64,000 nt of DNA from Verrucomicrobiota bacterium (GCA_026397915.1 JAPLTX010000019.1:18054-82053); one strand, 5' to 3'; counted from the first letter of the stretch, positions 8,408 to 17,002 are shown. The notes: generated from the sequence alone by a model not told the origin. A program made the numbers and translations.

Positions 8408-10504
8408 ATGAGAATTTCATCCTTTGCCGTGATCGCTGGTCTATGCGGCAGTCTGTTGCTTGTGGCTCCCGCGCAACGCGCTGCCGCCGCAGACTCCGGA
8501 TTGTTCGCTCACGACAATCTCGTCGCGTGGTGCATTGTGCCGTTCGACGCGAAGAAGCGCGGGCCGGAGGAGCGCGCGGCGATGCTGGAACGGCTCGGCA
8601 TCAAGCGGCAGGCTTATGACTGGCGCGCGGAGCACGTGCCGACGTTCGATGCGGAAATGGTGGCGATGAAGAAGCATGGCATCGAGTTCACGGCGTTCTG
8701 GGGAACGCACGAAGAAGCGTTCAAGCTCTTCCCAAAACACGGCGTCAAACCGCAGCTATGGGTGATGCTGCCCAAGGTGGACGCGCCAACGCAGGAGGAG
8801 CGTGTGAAACTGGCGACGCAACGCATTCTCCCGGTGGTTGAGCGCGCGCGGAAGCTCGGCTGCCAACTCGCCTTTTATAACCACGGCGGTTGGAGCGGCG
8901 AGCCGGAGAACATGATCGCGGTGGCGAAGCTCCTCCGCGAGCAACACGCCGCGGCGCATGTCGGCATCGTCTATAATCTCCACCACGGCCACGATCATCT
9001 CGACCGCTTTCCCGCCGCGCTCGCCGCGATGAAGCCATACCTGCTCTGCTTGAACCTCAACGGTATGACCAAGGACGGCGACAAACGCGGCATGAAAATC
9101 CTTCCGCTCGGCCAGGGCGATCTCGATTTGCAGTTGCTGAAGACCATCCACGACAGCGGTTATCACGGGCCGATCGGCATCCTCAACCACACCGGCGAGG
9201 ATGCCGAGGCGCGGCTCAAAGACAACCTTGACGGTCTCGATTGGCTCGTCCCGCAGCTCGATGGCAAACCTGCCGGGCCGAAGCCGCAGCCGCGCAGTTG
9301 GCGTCCGCCAGCGGCGAAGTACCGGGCACATTCTTGCTGCACCGCAGTTCTTGGAATAGAATCACGCCGCAACCAAAAGAAGCTTATGAAACAGAACAGC
9401 GATTTACGTTTCACCCGCCGCGAGTTCATCCAGACCAGCGCCGCCGCTGCCGCAGCCGGCCTTGCCTCCGTGCGGCCCACCTGCGCCGCCGTCAGCGACG
9501 CGGACCGCGCCGAGATCAAGAAGACACGCAGTTACAACCCGGACATGGAGTATCGCCGGCTTGGCAAGACGGGCTTGTGGGTTTCTGCCGTCTGCCTTGG
9601 CGGCCACTGGAAGCGGATAGACAAGGTCATTCGCTCCAACGGTGTCGTGAACCCGTATAACGCGCCGACCGACGCCGCCGTTGCCGCGCCGTTCCAGCGC
9701 AACCGCGAGGAAGTCCTCAACCACTGCATCAAGGTCGGCATCAACTGCATTGACTACGCTGGCGACAGCGAACCGGAGGTTTACAGCAAGACCCTTTGCA
9801 AGAAGCGCGACGCGATGTATATCGGCTACTCGCATCCGGCCAGCGAACTGCGCGTGCCCGCGAACCGCACCGCCAAGAAGCTGCTCGAACTGTTCGACGC
9901 CGGCCTGAAGCGCTGCAAGCTCGACTACGTGGATATCTGGCGGCTCATGGCGCTGGAACGCGGCGGCCGGCACTCGCAAGCCGACGTGGACGCGATGATC
10001 GAGGCGCTCGTCACCGCCAAGAAACAGGGCAAGTGCCGTTTCACCGGCATCTCCACGCATGACCGCGAGTGGGCCAAGATGCTTATCGAGAAATATCCCG
10101 ACGTGATCCAGGTCATCTGCACGCCTTACACCGCCGGCACGAAGGAACTGCCAACCGACAGTTTTCTCGACACGGTGCGCAAATACGACGTTGGCATCTT
10201 TGGCATCAAGCCATTCGCCAGCAACGCCATCTTCAAGGGCGACGGCTCGCCCGACCACGCGGAGGTTGCCGAAGACGACCGCCGCGCACGGCTCACGATC
10301 CGCTACATCCTCGGCAACCCGGCCATCACCGCGCCGATCCCCGGCCTTATCAGCACCAAGCAGGTGGACAACATGGTGCTCGCCCTCAAGGAGCGCCGCC
10401 AGCTTGACCTCGCCGAGCAAAAGGAGTTGCAGGAAATCGCGCGCCAGATGTGGGCAAAGCTCACGCCGGATTATCACTGGCTGAAAGATTGGGAGTATGT
10501 CTAG
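8408..10504 (+). CDS. Fused ORF: secreted sugar isomerase/epimerase-like domain + Tat-type aldo/keto reductase
   Basis: One uninterrupted frame of 698 codons contains what look like two genes. Residues 1-28 are a signal peptide. About 30-300 is a TIM-barrel of the xylose isomerase-like/AP-endonuclease 2 type (CQLAFYNHGGWSGEP, HVGIVYNLHHGHDHLDRF, GPIGILNHTGEDAEARL). About 300-325 is low-quality linker, and residue 327 on is a complete aldo/keto reductase with its own twin-arginine signal. A Tat signal in the middle of a protein makes no sense, so the upstream gene has probably lost its stop, or translation restarts at 9386. The last 8 bases overlap the cytochrome gene. Confidence 0.7.
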   Translation: MRISSFAVIAGLCGSLLLVAPAQRAAAADSGLFAHDNLVAWCIVPFDAKKRGPEERAAMLERLGIKRQAYDWRAEHVPTFDAEMVAMKKHGIEFTAFWGTHEEAFKLFPKHGVKPQLWVMLPKVDAPTQEERVKLATQRILPVVERARKLGCQLAFYNHGGWSGEPENMIAVAKLLREQHAAAHVGIVYNLHHGHDHLDRFPAALAAMKPYLLCLNLNGMTKDGDKRGMKILPLGQGDLDLQLLKTIHDSGYHGPIGILNHTGEDAEARLKDNLDGLDWLVPQLDGKPAGPKPQPRSWRPPAAKYRAHSCCTAVLGIESRRNQKKLMKQNSDLRFTRREFIQTSAAAAAAGLASVRPTCAAVSDADRAEIKKTRSYNPDMEYRRLGKTGLWVSAVCLGGHWKRIDKVIRSNGVVNPYNAPTDAAVAAPFQRNREEVLNHCIKVGINCIDYAGDSEPEVYSKTLCKKRDAMYIGYSHPASELRVPANRTAKKLLELFDAGLKRCKLDYVDIWRLMALERGGRHSQADVDAMIEALVTAKKQGKCRFTGISTHDREWAKMLIEKYPDVIQVICTPYTAGTKELPTDSFLDTVRKYDVGIFGIKPFASNAIFKGDGSPDHAEVAEDDRRARLTIRYILGNPAITAPIPGLISTKQVDNMVLALKERRQLDLAEQKELQEIARQMWAKLTPDYHWLKDWEYV
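9386..10504 (+). CDS. Tat-exported aldo/keto reductase (likely separate translation unit within the fused ORF)
   Basis: Starting at the internal ATG at 9386 gives a self-contained 372-residue protein: Tat motif TRREFIQTSAAAAAAGLAS, then an aldo/keto reductase barrel beginning EYRRLGKTGLWVSAVCLGG. The usual Asp and Tyr region is altered (NCIDYAGDSEPEVYSKTL), followed by KLDYVDIWRLMALE, where the family has DYVDLY, and ITAPIPGLISTKQVDNM near the end. Many exported aldo/keto reductases of this kind occur in Verrucomicrobia; substrates are mostly unknown. The only upstream purine run is AAAAGAAG, a weak ribosome-binding site. Whether it is made separately or only as a fusion cannot be decided from sequence. 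Confidence 0.65.
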   Translation: MKQNSDLRFTRREFIQTSAAAAAAGLASVRPTCAAVSDADRAEIKKTRSYNPDMEYRRLGKTGLWVSAVCLGGHWKRIDKVIRSNGVVNPYNAPTDAAVAAPFQRNREEVLNHCIKVGINCIDYAGDSEPEVYSKTLCKKRDAMYIGYSHPASELRVPANRTAKKLLELFDAGLKRCKLDYVDIWRLMALERGGRHSQADVDAMIEALVTAKKQGKCRFTGISTHDREWAKMLIEKYPDVIQVICTPYTAGTKELPTDSFLDTVRKYDVGIFGIKPFASNAIFKGDGSPDHAEVAEDDRRARLTIRYILGNPAITAPIPGLISTKQVDNMVLALKERRQLDLAEQKELQEIARQMWAKLTPDYHWLKDWEYV

Positions 10505-11003
10505 GAAAGCGTTTGGAGTCCCGGCTCTGGCCGGACTGATGGTTGCGAGCTGTGCGGTCGCGCTTGTGGCGCTGGCCGACCCGCCGAAGTCCGCCAAGCC
10601 CGCCGACAACTCCTATTGCTACGTCTGCCATGCAAATTTCCAAACGGAGGAACTGGCGCGGAGTCATCAGAAGCATGGCGTCGGCTGCGCCACGTGTCAT
10701 GGCGAGTCCGATCGTCACAGCGCCGACGAAGACGGCCTGACGCCGCCGGAGATCATGTTCGTGATGGGAAAGATTCTCGACGGCTGCTCGACGTGCCACG
10801 ACGTGACCAAGCTCCGCGTGCTTAAAGAACACGAAGCCGCCTTCACGAGAGACCCCGCCAAGCTCAAGGTATGCACCAACTGCCACGGCAGCCATCGCAT
10901 GGCCGTGCGCACGCGCCAGTGGGACAAGACCACCGGCAAGCTCATCAAAGCCGAAGGCGTGCGGATGATGCAGAAAGACACGCCCGCCACCAGCGCGAAG
11001 TAG
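10497..11003 (+). CDS. Tetraheme c-type cytochrome
   Basis: 168 residues with an N-terminal export signal (ALAGLMVASCAVALVALA). Four CxxCH heme c sites are visible: CYVCH, CATCH, CSTCH and CTNCH, with extra His residues (RSHQKHG, SDRHSADE, KEHEAAF) available as distal ligands. This is the pattern of small multiheme cytochromes that shuttle electrons in the periplasm. The ATG overlaps the end of the aldo/keto reductase by 8 bases, so the two are translationally linked, and a redox partnership is plausible. The TAG stop is the last part of a GTAG repeat foot. Confidence 0.85.
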   Translation: MSRKAFGVPALAGLMVASCAVALVALADPPKSAKPADNSYCYVCHANFQTEELARSHQKHGVGCATCHGESDRHSADEDGLTPPEIMFVMGKILDGCSTCHDVTKLRVLKEHEAAFTRDPAKLKVCTNCHGSHRMAVRTRQWDKTTGKLIKAEGVRMMQKDTPATSAK

Positions 11004-11022
11004 CGCCGGCATCCCTGCCGGC
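11000..11022 (+). repeat. Single REP-like hairpin that supplies a stop codon
   Basis: GTAG at 11000-11003 is followed by a GCCGGC-ATCCCT-GCCGGC hairpin. The TAG of the foot is the stop codon of the tetraheme cytochrome gene. Confidence 0.65.
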
Positions 11023-11047
11023 AGCACGTTCTCCAAAGCGAACCAAC

Positions 11048-11145
11048 GTTGTAGAGTCGGCCGTCTCGGCCGACTGCTTTCTGGAATCCCGCTGGCGCTT
11101 TTTCAGCAAACAGCTTCGTCGGCCGGGACAACCGACTCTACAATG
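11048..11145. repeat. REP doublet (inverted pair, about 98 bp)
   Basis: Left arm 11048-11073 has a GTAG foot and a perfect 9-bp hairpin, AGTCGGCCG-TCT-CGGCCGACT. The right arm, about 11117-11145, is its imperfect inverse, ending in CTCTACAATG. The pair fills the gap between the convergent cytochrome and PQQ-propeller genes. Confidence 0.75.
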
Positions 11146-11157
11146 CCAGCACCACGC

Positions 11158-12432
11158 CTACCGCTCTACGCGATAAAGCGCCGTTCTCGTCCTCACGAAC
11201 AGCGCTTTGCCGGAGACGGCAACGGAGGCCATGCAGCCGTCGTCGAGTTTGTTCTCGGCGAGCTGTTTGAATTCGCGCTTGGCCTCGATCACCGTCGCCT
11301 TGCCTTCGCGGTCGAAGAAATAGACGCGCCCCTCGGCAGCAATGGGCGACGCGGAGAACTCCCCACCGATTTTCTGCTCCCACACCACCTCGCCGGTCTT
11401 GGCGTCGAGGCAGGTGATGATGCCGTTGTCGCTCACCATGAACAGCAGCTCGCCGATGACGATGGGCGAGGGCATGGTCGGCACGTTGCGCGGCGCTTTC
11501 CACACGACGTGCGTGTCCGTCACGACGCCGTGGCCGCCGGGCCGGATCGCCCAGACCGACGCCTTGCCCATGCCGGTGCAGGCATAGATCAACCCGTTGC
11601 CGACCGACACCCGCACGGCGACGGAGTGATTCTTATAATCCTCGGTGCGCCAGAGTTCCTTGCCGGTCAGTGGATCGTAGGCGTAGAACGCCCTCGAGCC
11701 GGGATCAATCATGATCGGCGCGCCGCCGAACGACGCGATCAGCGGCGTGGTGAATCCCTTGCGCAGATCGCCCTCCTTCGTCGGCTTTCCGTCCGCGTCC
11801 AGGTCCTTGAAATCCACCGAGCGCTTGGTCTTCCAGACCGTCTTCCCGGTGTTTTTGTCGAGCGCCACGACGAATTGGAAATCGCCGCCGTCGAAATTCA
11901 CGATGAACAGGTTGCCGAACAGGATCGGCGACGAGCCGGCGCCGCGGACGTGGTTGACCTCCAGGTCGCGCCGTTGCCAGAGCACCTTGCCCGTCTTCGT
12001 GTCGAGGCAGGCCGTGCCCGGCGCGCCGAACGTCACATAGACGCGCCCCTCCTCGATCACCGGCGTCGGCGAGGCCGGGCTGTTGAGCTTGATGATGAAC
12101 TGCGGCGTCTCGACATCGAACAGTTTCGTGTCGCGAAGAATCTTCCCGGTGTCGCGGTCCACGCAGACGACGAACAACTGCTTCGCGTCCTCCGTGGCGG
12201 TGGTCATCCAGATTTGCTTGCCCCAGACCACCGGCGACGACCAGCCCTTGCCGTGAATCGGTGTCTTCCACTTGATGTTCTGCGTCTCGCTCCACATCAG
12301 CGGCAGGCCGGTGGCGTCGGAGTGCCCCATGCCGTCCGGCCCGCGGAACTGCGGCCAGTTCTCGTCGGCAACAACGAAAGAGGTCAACGTCATTGCCAAC
12401 ATCAGCGTGGGAGCAATTTGTTTCATCGTCAT
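11158..12432 (-). CDS. Secreted PQQ-like beta-propeller protein
   Basis: 424 residues with a signal peptide (APTLMLAMTLTSFVVA). Repeats of the type CVDRDTGKILRDTKLF, CLDTKTGKVLWQRRDL, ALDKNTGKTVWKTKRS, AYDPLTGKELWRTEDY and CLDAKTGEVVWEQKIG are the tryptophan-docking blades of PQQ-binding-like propellers. The opening NWPQFRGPDGMG is typical of the very common verrucomicrobial and planctomycetal PQQ-like secreted proteins. There is no cytochrome c domain and no PQQ-dehydrogenase active-site signature, so it is more likely a binding or assembly protein than a quinoprotein dehydrogenase. Confidence 0.85.
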   Translation of the reverse strand: MTMKQIAPTLMLAMTLTSFVVADENWPQFRGPDGMGHSDATGLPLMWSETQNIKWKTPIHGKGWSSPVVWGKQIWMTTATEDAKQLFVVCVDRDTGKILRDTKLFDVETPQFIIKLNSPASPTPVIEEGRVYVTFGAPGTACLDTKTGKVLWQRRDLEVNHVRGAGSSPILFGNLFIVNFDGGDFQFVVALDKNTGKTVWKTKRSVDFKDLDADGKPTKEGDLRKGFTTPLIASFGGAPIMIDPGSRAFYAYDPLTGKELWRTEDYKNHSVAVRVSVGNGLIYACTGMGKASVWAIRPGGHGVVTDTHVVWKAPRNVPTMPSPIVIGELLFMVSDNGIITCLDAKTGEVVWEQKIGGEFSASPIAAEGRVYFFDREGKATVIEAKREFKQLAENKLDDGCMASVAVSGKALFVRTRTALYRVER

Positions 12433-12496
12433 GTTCTGAACCTAGCAAGCCCGACCGCCGCCAGACAACGTCATTTCGCATCAGCTGGCGCTGCGG

Positions 12497-13210
12497 TTAC
12501 CGGGTTGGCGCTGGCGCGCCGGTCACCGGTATTGCACGCACAGGCGGCAGCGCTTCGGCGGAGGAAGCTTCCAGTTCTTTGATCAACGGCAGCGCGCCGG
12601 CTGGCGGTCGCACTTGTCCGTTCAGGATGTCGCCGGCTTCGACAGGACGGCCATAGTATTCGGCATTTCGATCTTTCTTCGTGATGATGACGGTGCCTTC
12701 CAACGAAACGCCCGCAAAAATGCCCTGGCTCTGGCTGTAGGTATAAACCGCTGCTGTGGGCATCACGCCGCCCGCCACGTGCCGACCTACGGGACCGGCC
12801 GCGACGCTGAGATCAGCGCCCAGCTCAAAATTGCCGCCTTGCGCAAATGCCCTCACCGCCGCCGGAGTGTTCAACACTATCACGAACTCAGTGACCTGCA
12901 CTCCGATTTGCAGCCCGAAACCCGCCCCGCCGGTGCCGATGCCCGACGGCCCGGACCAGCCGGTCGGCGTCCGCGCCAGCACCACACCTTGTCCGCCGCG
13001 TGCGCTGAAGATGAAGCCCGCCTTCACCACCGTCAGCACCGCGAGGCCTTTCGCATCGCGAATGACTTCCATCGGAATGGAACTCTCCGGCATTTCCTTG
13101 AACCGTTTGATGACCGAGAACGCTTGGTCAACCGACTGCTGTAGCGTCTCCGCTCGCGATGACACAGCGGTCAGCACCAACGCGATAACCAACATGCTCA
13201 GAATTCTCAT
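12497..13210 (-). CDS. Secreted SYLF-domain (Ysc84-like) lipid-binding protein
   Basis: 237 residues with a signal peptide (SMLVIALVLTAVSSRA). The body matches the SYLF/Ysc84 domain: IPMEVIRDAKGLAVLTVVKA, FIFSARGGQGVVLAR, GFGLQIGVQVTEFVIVLN and GVSLEGTVIITKKDRNAEYYG. In eukaryotes the domain binds phosphoinositides; the bacterial proteins are exported and their role is not established. The C-terminus is Pro/Ala-rich and probably disordered. No operon partner is evident. Confidence 0.85.
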   Translation of the reverse strand: MRILSMLVIALVLTAVSSRAETLQQSVDQAFSVIKRFKEMPESSIPMEVIRDAKGLAVLTVVKAGFIFSARGGQGVVLARTPTGWSGPSGIGTGGAGFGLQIGVQVTEFVIVLNTPAAVRAFAQGGNFELGADLSVAAGPVGRHVAGGVMPTAAVYTYSQSQGIFAGVSLEGTVIITKKDRNAEYYGRPVEAGDILNGQVRPPAGALPLIKELEASSAEALPPVRAIPVTGAPAPTR

Positions 13211-13406
13211 GGTCGCTTTCCTTTCTGCATCGAGTCAACATACGACGAGGAGCGCAAGAACGAAAACAGAAGGTTCACATTTCACCCTGCGTCAGCGTGT
13301 CATCGGCGGGATGTTGTTTTTATCAACGACGCGATGATGATTCAAACGATCGCTTGACCATGCGGGTATGGCCGCGGAACCAGAATGACGAAATCTCCCA
13401 GCCGGT

Positions 13407-13572
13407 TTACCGCTGCGCCCTTGCGCCGCCGTCCTTCATGAGCTTCTCGACCTCGGCTTTCATCGCCATCGAAGTGTTGCCGGGTGTGGTCATCGCCGGC
13501 GCGCCGTAGTCCACCGCCTTCTGCGGATCGCCGGTCGTCATCAGGCCATGGATCAAGCCGCTGGCGAAGCTG
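13407..13572 (-). pseudogene. Truncated duplicate of the kdgK 3' end
   Basis: About 166 bases match the last 55 or so codons of the intact kdgK at 14518-15618 in the same orientation. They include the segments encoding the Lys-rich end (stop TAA at 13407), the TTPG region and the GLMTTGDPQKAVDYGA region, with many substitutions and one 12-base in-frame deletion. The similarity ends abruptly near 13572, just before the GGGDSFASG active-site region. No start or catalytic part remains. It lies downstream of the methyltransferase gene, which is thus bracketed by kdgK sequence. Confidence 0.8.
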
Positions 13573-13629
13573 GTGCTGGTGCGAAGCTCCCTTGCCCCGT
13601 GCTACGAGGTTGGCGCGCGCGCCGATGCG

Positions 13630-14469
13630 TCAGTCTGCGGCCGGCCAAGGCGTCGGCGTCGGCCATGCCTTGTTTTCAGACGCCTGTTCTTCTCGCGATG
13701 CGGGTGCGTGACGGCAGACAGAGACGCGAAGGCGTTCCAGCATTGTTCCGGGTCTGTAGCTCCACACCGACGTTGACCGTTTGGACTTGAACCAGTGCTT
13801 CGCCTTCCCTCCGAAGACCTCATGCACGGCCTTGACGACGCCTGCGTGGAACGCCTTCGGTCCCGGATAGGCGGTGTTTGTGTAGTAGTCTTCCTCGACG
13901 TGCAGGTCGCTCTCGGCTCTCAGCTTCGGGTCCAGGTCCGCGTAGCACGCGTCGCAGTCGTGACCGCAGATGATGCCGCCGGGTTTGATCTTCGGCAGCC
14001 ATGCCAGGATGTCCTGCTTGGCGTAGCTGTAGCCGTGGTTGCCGTCAATGAACACCATGTCGAGGCTTTTGTCCGGGAAGAGGACGCAAGCCTGGGTGCT
14101 TGGCATGACCAGGGGCCGGACGATGTCCCGTCCGTTGTAGGCTTTCACGTTGTCGGCGAAGACCTCGAAGAAGGTGTTGTAGCGCTTGCGGAACTCCTGG
14201 TGGAACGGGACGTTCTCGCTGCCTGCCCAGGTGTCCACGCAGTAGAAAATGGCGTGAAGGTCCCGGATGTGGTTGGTGATGACGCGCGTGCTGCCGTTGC
14301 CGACCCAGCTCCCGACTTCGAGGACCACCATGTTCTCGCGTTTGACCTTGTTCAGCAACCGGATGAGCATCTTGGCGTCACCCCCGCCGATGGACGGGGT
14401 GATCCCGTCCTTCCACTCGGAAGAGTCACCGAAGAAATTGAGCTTCTTTCGCCATGTTGACAGTTTCAT
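13630..14469 (-). CDS. Class I SAM-dependent methyltransferase (Methyltransf_24-like)
   Basis: 279 residues. The SAM-binding motif I is seen as VLEVGSWVGNGSTR, followed by FYCVDTWAG (acidic loop), DMVFIDGNHGYSYAKQDI and KPGGIICGHDCDACY, the pattern of small-molecule or sugar methyltransferases of the Methyltransf_24 group. The last 25 residues are Pro/Ala-rich and probably unstructured. The gene appears to have lower GC than kdgK beside it and sits between kdgK and a broken copy of the kdgK 3' end, suggesting it arrived with a duplication or insertion. The substrate is unknown. Confidence 0.7.
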   Translation of the reverse strand: MKLSTWRKKLNFFGDSSEWKDGITPSIGGGDAKMLIRLLNKVKRENMVVLEVGSWVGNGSTRVITNHIRDLHAIFYCVDTWAGSENVPFHQEFRKRYNTFFEVFADNVKAYNGRDIVRPLVMPSTQACVLFPDKSLDMVFIDGNHGYSYAKQDILAWLPKIKPGGIICGHDCDACYADLDPKLRAESDLHVEEDYYTNTAYPGPKAFHAGVVKAVHEVFGGKAKHWFKSKRSTSVWSYRPGTMLERLRVSVCRHAPASREEQASENKAWPTPTPWPAAD

Positions 14470-14517
14470 ATTTTTATCTTCTGCTTCGTCAATCTAACGA
14501 CCTCCCGCTGCCACCGC

Positions 14518-15618
14518 TCACCGCTGCACGCGTGCGCCGCCGCCTTTCATGAGCTTCTCCACCTCGGCCTTCGTCGCCATCGAGGTGTCGCCGGGCGTGG
14601 TCATCGCCAGTGCGCCGTGGGCCGCGCCGTAGTCCACCGCTTTCTGCGGATCGCCAGTGGTCATCAAGCCGTAGATCAAGCCGCTGGCGAAACTGTCGCC
14701 GCCGCCGACGCGGTCGAGGATTTCGAGGTCGGGATACGTGCGCGACTCGTGGAACTTGCCGTCCATCCAGCAGATCGCGCCCCAATCGTTGCGCGTGGCG
14801 GTCTTGGCGGCGCGGAGCGTCGTGGCGACGACCTTGAAGTTTGGGTAGGTCTTGACGGCGGCTTCGATCATCCGCTTGAACGCCGTCACGTCAATGTGCA
14901 GCAGGTTCTCGTCAGCGCCCTCGACCTTGAAGCCGAGGCACGCGGTGAAGTCCTCCTCGTTGCCGATCATCACGTCCACATACTTCGCGATTTCCCGGTT
15001 CACCTCCTGCGCGCGTTTCTGGCCGCCGATGCTCTTCCAGAGCGACGGGCGGTAGTTGAGGTCGTAGGAAACCATCGTGCCGTATTGCTTGGCCTTCTGG
15101 ACGGCCTCGATGACAACCTTCGGCGTCGTGTCGCTCAGCGCGGCGAAAATACCGCCCGTGTGCAGCCAGCGCGCGCCGATCTTGCCGAAGAGGGTGTCCC
15201 AGTCGAAGTCGCCGGGCTTGAGCTGCGATGCCGCCGTGTTGCCGCGGTCGGAAACGCCCACCGCGCCGCGCACGCCGAAGCCGCGCTCGGTGAAGTTCAG
15301 CCCGTTGCGCACCGTGCGGCCCACGCCATCGAACGGCACCCACTTGATGAACTCGGTGTCCACGCCGCCTTGGAGGATGAAGTCCTCGACGAGCCGGCCC
15401 ACGTCGTTGTCGGCGAACGCGGTGCAGACGGCGGTCTTGAGGCCGAAGCAGCGCCGCAAGCCGCGCGCGACGTTGTATTCGCCGCCGCCTTCCCATGCGC
15501 GGAACTCGCGCGCGCAGCGGATGCGCCCTTCGCCGGGGTCGAGGCGGAGCATGACCTCACCGAGCGAGACTTCGTCGTATTTGCAGGCGGACGCGGGTTT
15601 GAGATTGAGAGCAGTCAT
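14518..15618 (-). CDS. kdgK: 2-keto-3-deoxygluconate kinase (PfkB family)
   Basis: 366 residues. It phosphorylates 2-keto-3-deoxygluconate to KDPG in uronate catabolism. PfkB signature 1 is seen near residues 40-60 (WEGGGEYNVARGLRRCFG) and signature 2 as DRVGGGDSFASGLIYGL, with the catalytic Asp in GGGD. VSYDLNYRPSLWKS is characteristic of the KDG kinase branch. KDG is released from alginate, pectin and other uronans, which suits the lyase-like gene upstream in the window. The assignment to KDG rather than another keto-sugar is by motif similarity. Confidence 0.8.
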   Translation of the reverse strand: MTALNLKPASACKYDEVSLGEVMLRLDPGEGRIRCAREFRAWEGGGEYNVARGLRRCFGLKTAVCTAFADNDVGRLVEDFILQGGVDTEFIKWVPFDGVGRTVRNGLNFTERGFGVRGAVGVSDRGNTAASQLKPGDFDWDTLFGKIGARWLHTGGIFAALSDTTPKVVIEAVQKAKQYGTMVSYDLNYRPSLWKSIGGQKRAQEVNREIAKYVDVMIGNEEDFTACLGFKVEGADENLLHIDVTAFKRMIEAAVKTYPNFKVVATTLRAAKTATRNDWGAICWMDGKFHESRTYPDLEILDRVGGGDSFASGLIYGLMTTGDPQKAVDYGAAHGALAMTTPGDTSMATKAEVEKLMKGGGARVQR

Positions 15619-15760
15619 GGCTGAACGTGTTGTTGAGTTGTTGTGTATCGTGAACGCGAAGCCAGAAATTGCGGAAAACGCCGCGCCAACTCAAGACATA
15701 TCGGTGAACACCGTTGCAGCATTGTCAGCAGCGGAGCGCGGCGGTAGAGTCACGCCCGCC

Positions 15761-17002
15761 ATGACTTCCAGAGAACGAGTTCTGTCGGCGCTGAATCATC
15801 GCGAGCCGGATCGCGTGCCGCTCGACCTGTCGGGCCACCGCTCGTCGGGCATCGCTGCCATCGCCTACGCGAAACTCCGCGATTTTCTCGGCCTGCCGAA
15901 GAAGCCGATTCGCGTCTATGACCCGGTGCAGCAACTGGCCATCGTGGATGAGGACGTGCTGGAACGGTTTGGCGTGGACACAATCGAACTGGGGCGAGCG
16001 TTTGCGTTGGATGACGCTTGCTGGAGCGACTGGGTGCTGCCGGACGGCACGCCGTGCCAGATGCCGCGATGGGCGTTGCCAGAGCGCGACGGAAACCGCT
16101 GGGTGATTCGCTCCAGCAAGACCGGCCGCGTCATCGCCCAGATGCCGGACGGCGCGCTGTATTTCGAGCAGACCTACTGGCCGTTCGCCGAGGAGACGCC
16201 GGATCACGACCGCATCGCCGACGTGCTGACGGAGTGCATGTGGACCGCCATCGCCTCGCCGCCGGGGCCGCTGATCGCCGGGCCGGACGGGACGAAGCTT
16301 CTCCGCGATGGCGCGCGAAAGCTGCGGCAGCAGACCGACCGCGCCATCATCGGCCTTTTCGGCGGCAATCAGTTGGAGATGGGCCAGTTTCTCTACCGCA
16401 ACGACAACTTCTTCATGCTGCTGGCCGGCGAGCCGGAGCGAGCGCACGATTTCCTCGACAGGATCACCGCGATGTATTTGAGGAACCTGGAGAAGTTCCT
16501 CGCTGCGGTCGGCGACAGCATTGACATCATTGTCTTCGGCGACGATCTCGGCATGCAGACCGGGCCACAGATATCGCCGGCGATGTATCGGGAGTTTTTC
16601 AAACCGCGCCACCAAATGCTCTGGAATCGCGCTAAGAAGCTTGCGCCGGTGAAGGTGATGCTGCACTGCTGCGGCGGCGTGCATGAGCTGTTGCCGGATC
16701 TCATCGAAGCCGGGCTGGACGCGATCAACCCGGTCCAGATTTCGTGCCGCGGCATGGACGCGGCGGGATTAAAGAAGGAGTTTGGCCGCGACCTCACGTT
16801 TTGGGGCGGCGGCTGCGACACGCGCGACGTGTTACCACTCGCCGCGCCGGAGCAGGTGCATCGCCATGTCCTCAAACAGCTCCGCATTCTTGTCCCCGGC
16901 GGTGGCTTCGTTTTCCAGCAGGTCCACAACGCCCTCGCGAACGTCCCGCCGCAAAACATTGTCGCCATGCTCGACGCCGTCGCCAAATTCAATCATTCAT
17001 GA
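15761..17002 (+). CDS. Uroporphyrinogen decarboxylase-fold (MtaA-like) methyltransferase
   Basis: 413 residues from the ATG at 15761; upstream codons in the same frame are antisense to kdgK. The fold is that of uroporphyrinogen decarboxylase, starting with SRERVLSALNHREPDRVPLD. The key feature is VMLHCCGGV together with GGGCDTRDVL, giving the His-X-Cys...Cys zinc triad used by MtaA/CmuA-type corrinoid-dependent methyltransferases and absent from true HemE. A role in methyl transfer (for example from methoxylated compounds) is therefore more likely than heme synthesis. The stop overlaps the start of the HAD phosphatase gene (ATGA). Confidence 0.75.
   Translation: MTSRERVLSALNHREPDRVPLDLSGHRSSGIAAIAYAKLRDFLGLPKKPIRVYDPVQQLAIVDEDVLERFGVDTIELGRAFALDDACWSDWVLPDGTPCQMPRWALPERDGNRWVIRSSKTGRVIAQMPDGALYFEQTYWPFAEETPDHDRIADVLTECMWTAIASPPGPLIAGPDGTKLLRDGARKLRQQTDRAIIGLFGGNQLEMGQFLYRNDNFFMLLAGEPERAHDFLDRITAMYLRNLEKFLAAVGDSIDIIVFGDDLGMQTGPQISPAMYREFFKPRHQMLWNRAKKLAPVKVMLHCCGGVHELLPDLIEAGLDAINPVQISCRGMDAAGLKKEFGRDLTFWGGGCDTRDVLPLAAPEQVHRHVLKQLRILVPGGGFVFQQVHNALANVPPQNIVAMLDAVAKFNHS

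Noticed and set aside
11143..12582. 479-codon open frame antisense to the PQQ-like propeller gene
   Set aside because: The propeller repeats on the minus strand are unmistakable; this frame is a by-product.
13484..13830. Several small plus-strand open frames near the methyltransferase end
   Set aside because: They overlap the kdgK remnant and the methyltransferase gene on the other strand and have no motif or ribosome-binding site.
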